This document shows, in pieces, positions 6,156 through 7,778 of a DNA stretch of 7,778 nucleotides. Below the pieces are notes generated by a model that was given only the letters and a program-made list of their open reading frames with translations, was not told the DNA's origin and did no database searches. This DNA is from an uncultured Alistipes sp. (lineage in GTDB: Bacteria > Bacteroidota > Bacteroidia > Bacteroidales > Rikenellaceae). How positions within the stretch are numbered: position 1 is the stretch's first letter; every line of letters begins with the position of its first letter. A program made the position numbers and the translations under genes. The stretch is taken from positions 1 to 7,778 of the forward strand of contig UQUQ01000047.1 in assembly GCA_900544265.1 (NCBI GenBank), written 5' to 3'.

Positions 6156-6713
6156 ATGGCCACAGTACCACGCATAGCCGCCGTGTCGTGCTTCAGCACG
6201 ATGCCGCTCATCTATGGTGTCAGGCACGCAGGTAATCTGCGCGCCGAGCTGCTGTTGTCCGATCCCGAAGAGGTAATCCGCGAATTTTCAGAGCACAGGG
6301 CCGACATCGCCCTGGTGCCGTTCTGGGCCGAGCCGTCGCTCGCCGGCGCGAAGATCGTCACCGAATACTGCGTCGGCGGCGTTCCTGCCGCGCGGCATGC
6401 GCTGCTCGCCGCGGGCGATCCGCTGCTCGACGCCTGGCGCGAGGCGGGGGCTCCGCTCCCCTTCGCCTTTGCCGTGTGGGTGGCGCGCCCGGAGGTCGAC
6501 CCCGACCGGATCGGGGCGCTGCAGCAGGCGCTGACCTTCGGACTCGAGCACGGCTACGAAGCCCTGCTCGACTCGGAGTTCGCCCCCGAGGCAGCCGCGG
6601 CCTACGAACTGCTCGACTCGTTCGACTACATTTTCGACAACCAAAAGCATAAGGCGCTTCAACAATTCTGGGACTCGGGTCTGAAGGTCGCCCCGAGGGC
6701 CAATCCCGGCTGA
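6156..6713 (+). CDS. Shortened MqnA-like protein (menaquinone futalosine-pathway family)
   Basis: A 185-residue protein built from the two ends of an MqnA (chorismate dehydratase) sequence; family members are usually about 250-290 residues. The N-terminal lobe is recognisable: IAAVSCFSTMPLIYG (7-21, family form AVSYLNTxPLIYG), DIALVP (50-55) and IVTEYCVGG (67-75). It then jumps almost at once to AGDPLLDAW and LPFAFAVWVA (101-110), which in the family lie near the far side of the second lobe, and ends with the usual helix LDSFDYIFDNQKHKALQQFW. Roughly 80-100 central residues are absent with the frame kept. The Asn of the SYLNT motif, which I recall as an active-site residue, is Ser here. Dehydratase activity is therefore doubtful; it may bind a ligand, have a new role, or be a decaying gene. 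The ATG at 6156 fits the promoter; an ATG at 6149 is out of frame. Confidence 0.75.
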   Translation: MATVPRIAAVSCFSTMPLIYGVRHAGNLRAELLLSDPEEVIREFSEHRADIALVPFWAEPSLAGAKIVTEYCVGGVPAARHALLAAGDPLLDAWREAGAPLPFAFAVWVARPEVDPDRIGALQQALTFGLEHGYEALLDSEFAPEAAAAYELLDSFDYIFDNQKHKALQQFWDSGLKVAPRANPG

Positions 6714-6782
6714 AGAGGTTAGCCGACGCCGTTCCGCCTCTCTTCGACCGCACGGATTCAGGAATTTCACAGAGAGCGTTTT

Positions 6783-7760
6783 ATGATTACCATTTACCTC
6801 AAGCAGTACAACAAGATCATCCGGAATGCCGACACCAAGCTCTTCGACGAGCTGGGTTACGACGACATTCTGTGGATCGACATGCTTCTGCCGACGATCA
6901 AGGAGCAGAAGGCCGTCGAGAACTTCATGGAGATCAGCCTCCAGACCAAGCAGCAGGTCGAGGAGATCGAGTCGACGTCGAAGTACTCCGAGACGGAGAA
7001 CGCCATCATCTCGAACTCCAACTTCTTCGTTCCGACGGGTGATTCGTTTCTGGTCGAGCCGGTGTCGTTCATCATCTCGAACGAGGGCGTGCTGGTCTCG
7101 GTGCGCAATGCCGAGTTCCGGACCTTCCGCGAGACCGAGAAGCGGCTGCAGATGAACTACCGGAGCTACTCGACGGGCTACCACCTCTTCATCTCGCTGC
7201 TCGAGGTACGCATCGACTTCGATGCTGACCTCGTGGAGCTGATCGCCAAGCAGGTCGCGGCCCTCTCGAAGGCGATCAATTCGGAGGATTCGATCGACAA
7301 GCAGGTGCTGCACCGCATCAGCGCGCTGCAGGAGTCGACGATGTTGCTGCGCGAAAATATCTTCGACCGCCAGCGTGTCCTGTCGGGCATCCTGCGCTCA
7401 GAGCGCTTCCCGAACGATATCTACCCGCGTCTGCAACTGATGATCAAGGACGTCAACTCGCTCATCAACCATGCGGACTTCAGCTTCCAGCGACTGGACT
7501 ACATCCAGGATGCGGCGCTGGGTCTGATCAACATCGAGCAGAACGAGATCGTCAAGATCTTCTCCGTGGCGGCCGTGATCTTCATGCCCGCGACGCTCAT
7601 TGCGTCGATCTACGGCATGAACTTCCGGATGCCCGAGCTGGACTGGCACGCCACCATCTGGGGGCTGGATGTCCCGCTGGGCTACCTCTTCGCCATTGCC
7701 ATGATGATTATCTGCTCGGCGCTGACCATCTGGTTCTTCCGCTACAAGAAGTGGCTTTGA
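6783..7760 (+). CDS. corA: CorA-type magnesium/divalent cation transporter
   Basis: A 325-residue inner-membrane channel of the CorA family, which moves Mg2+ (also Co2+ or Ni2+ in some members) down the membrane potential as a homopentamer. The cytoplasmic N-terminal domain (1-about 250) is charged and ends in the long stalk helix (about 190-255). Two membrane helices follow (about 258-276 and 300-318), with the signature GMN at 278-280 and the conserved MPEL (283-286) in the loop between them. A basic end RYKKWL completes the usual CorA layout. Length is normal and all key residues are present. It lies 69 nt after the MqnA-like gene with no TAnnTTTG box in the gap, so it is probably cotranscribed from the promoter at 6114. 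Confidence 0.93.
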   Translation: MITIYLKQYNKIIRNADTKLFDELGYDDILWIDMLLPTIKEQKAVENFMEISLQTKQQVEEIESTSKYSETENAIISNSNFFVPTGDSFLVEPVSFIISNEGVLVSVRNAEFRTFRETEKRLQMNYRSYSTGYHLFISLLEVRIDFDADLVELIAKQVAALSKAINSEDSIDKQVLHRISALQESTMLLRENIFDRQRVLSGILRSERFPNDIYPRLQLMIKDVNSLINHADFSFQRLDYIQDAALGLINIEQNEIVKIFSVAAVIFMPATLIASIYGMNFRMPELDWHATIWGLDVPLGYLFAIAMMIICSALTIWFFRYKKWL

Positions 7761-7778
7761 TCGGTCGGCCCGGCCGTG

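Noticed and set aside
4620..6227. Upstream extension of the 789-aa protein frame to 6227
   Set aside because: It would run out of frame through the 324-aa gene, the leader and the divergent promoter. The ATG at 4619, overlapping the previous stop, is a far better start.
6149..6235. Short frame from the ATG at 6149 (28 codons)
   Set aside because: Out of frame with the MqnA-like protein and without any recognisable feature; the ATG at 6156 starts the conserved sequence.
6712..6745. Possible terminator between mqnA-like and corA (AGAGG pairing with CCTCT)
   Set aside because: The stem is only 5 bp with a large loop and no U-tract follows, so cotranscription is more likely.
6288..7313. Minus-strand frame of 341 aa opposite mqnA-like and corA
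   Set aside because: It spans two genes and the gap between them and shows no recognisable domain; a shadow frame.

Overview
The window is very GC-rich but uses Bacteroidetes-type signals. There are two TAnnTTTG -7 boxes, no clear Shine-Dalgarno sequences, and A-rich stretches ahead of several starts. The capsid and tail proteins also resemble those I associate with Bacteroidales prophages. The best guess for the host is a GC-rich Bacteroidales such as Alistipes; this is inference from composition and families, not from a marker gene.

Layout. Positions 14-5584, all on the minus strand, form one block of phage-type structural genes. In transcription order it holds a 324-aa beta-rich putative tail protein, a 789-aa tail/baseplate-like protein, an 82-aa small protein with a possible helix-turn-helix, a ClpP-like (S14) prohead protease with a long C-terminal extension, and an HK97-type major capsid protein. 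The first three genes overlap by 10 and 4 nt, so they are translationally coupled. The last two are preceded by a 25-nt gap and a 106-nt gap, and the second gap contains a strong hairpin. No terminase, portal, tape measure, integrase or lysis gene lies in the window; these may lie beyond base 1.

Positions 5585-6155 are noncoding. They hold a minus-strand promoter (TTG-21-TATATTTG) that would give the phage block a leader of about 345 nt, a plus-strand promoter (TATCTTTG) for the neighbouring gene, an array of short direct repeats in strict 11-bp phase, and two pairs of longer GC-rich repeats.

Positions 6156-7760, on the plus strand, look like host chromosome: a strongly shortened MqnA-like protein (menaquinone/futalosine pathway family) followed 69 nt later by a CorA-type divalent cation transporter. 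The window therefore seems to span the junction between a prophage-derived block and host genes.

The points of most interest are the tail-before-head gene order directly behind a dedicated promoter, the internally shortened MqnA, the helically phased repeat array in the leader, and the ClpP-like protease whose third catalytic residue is not where expected.
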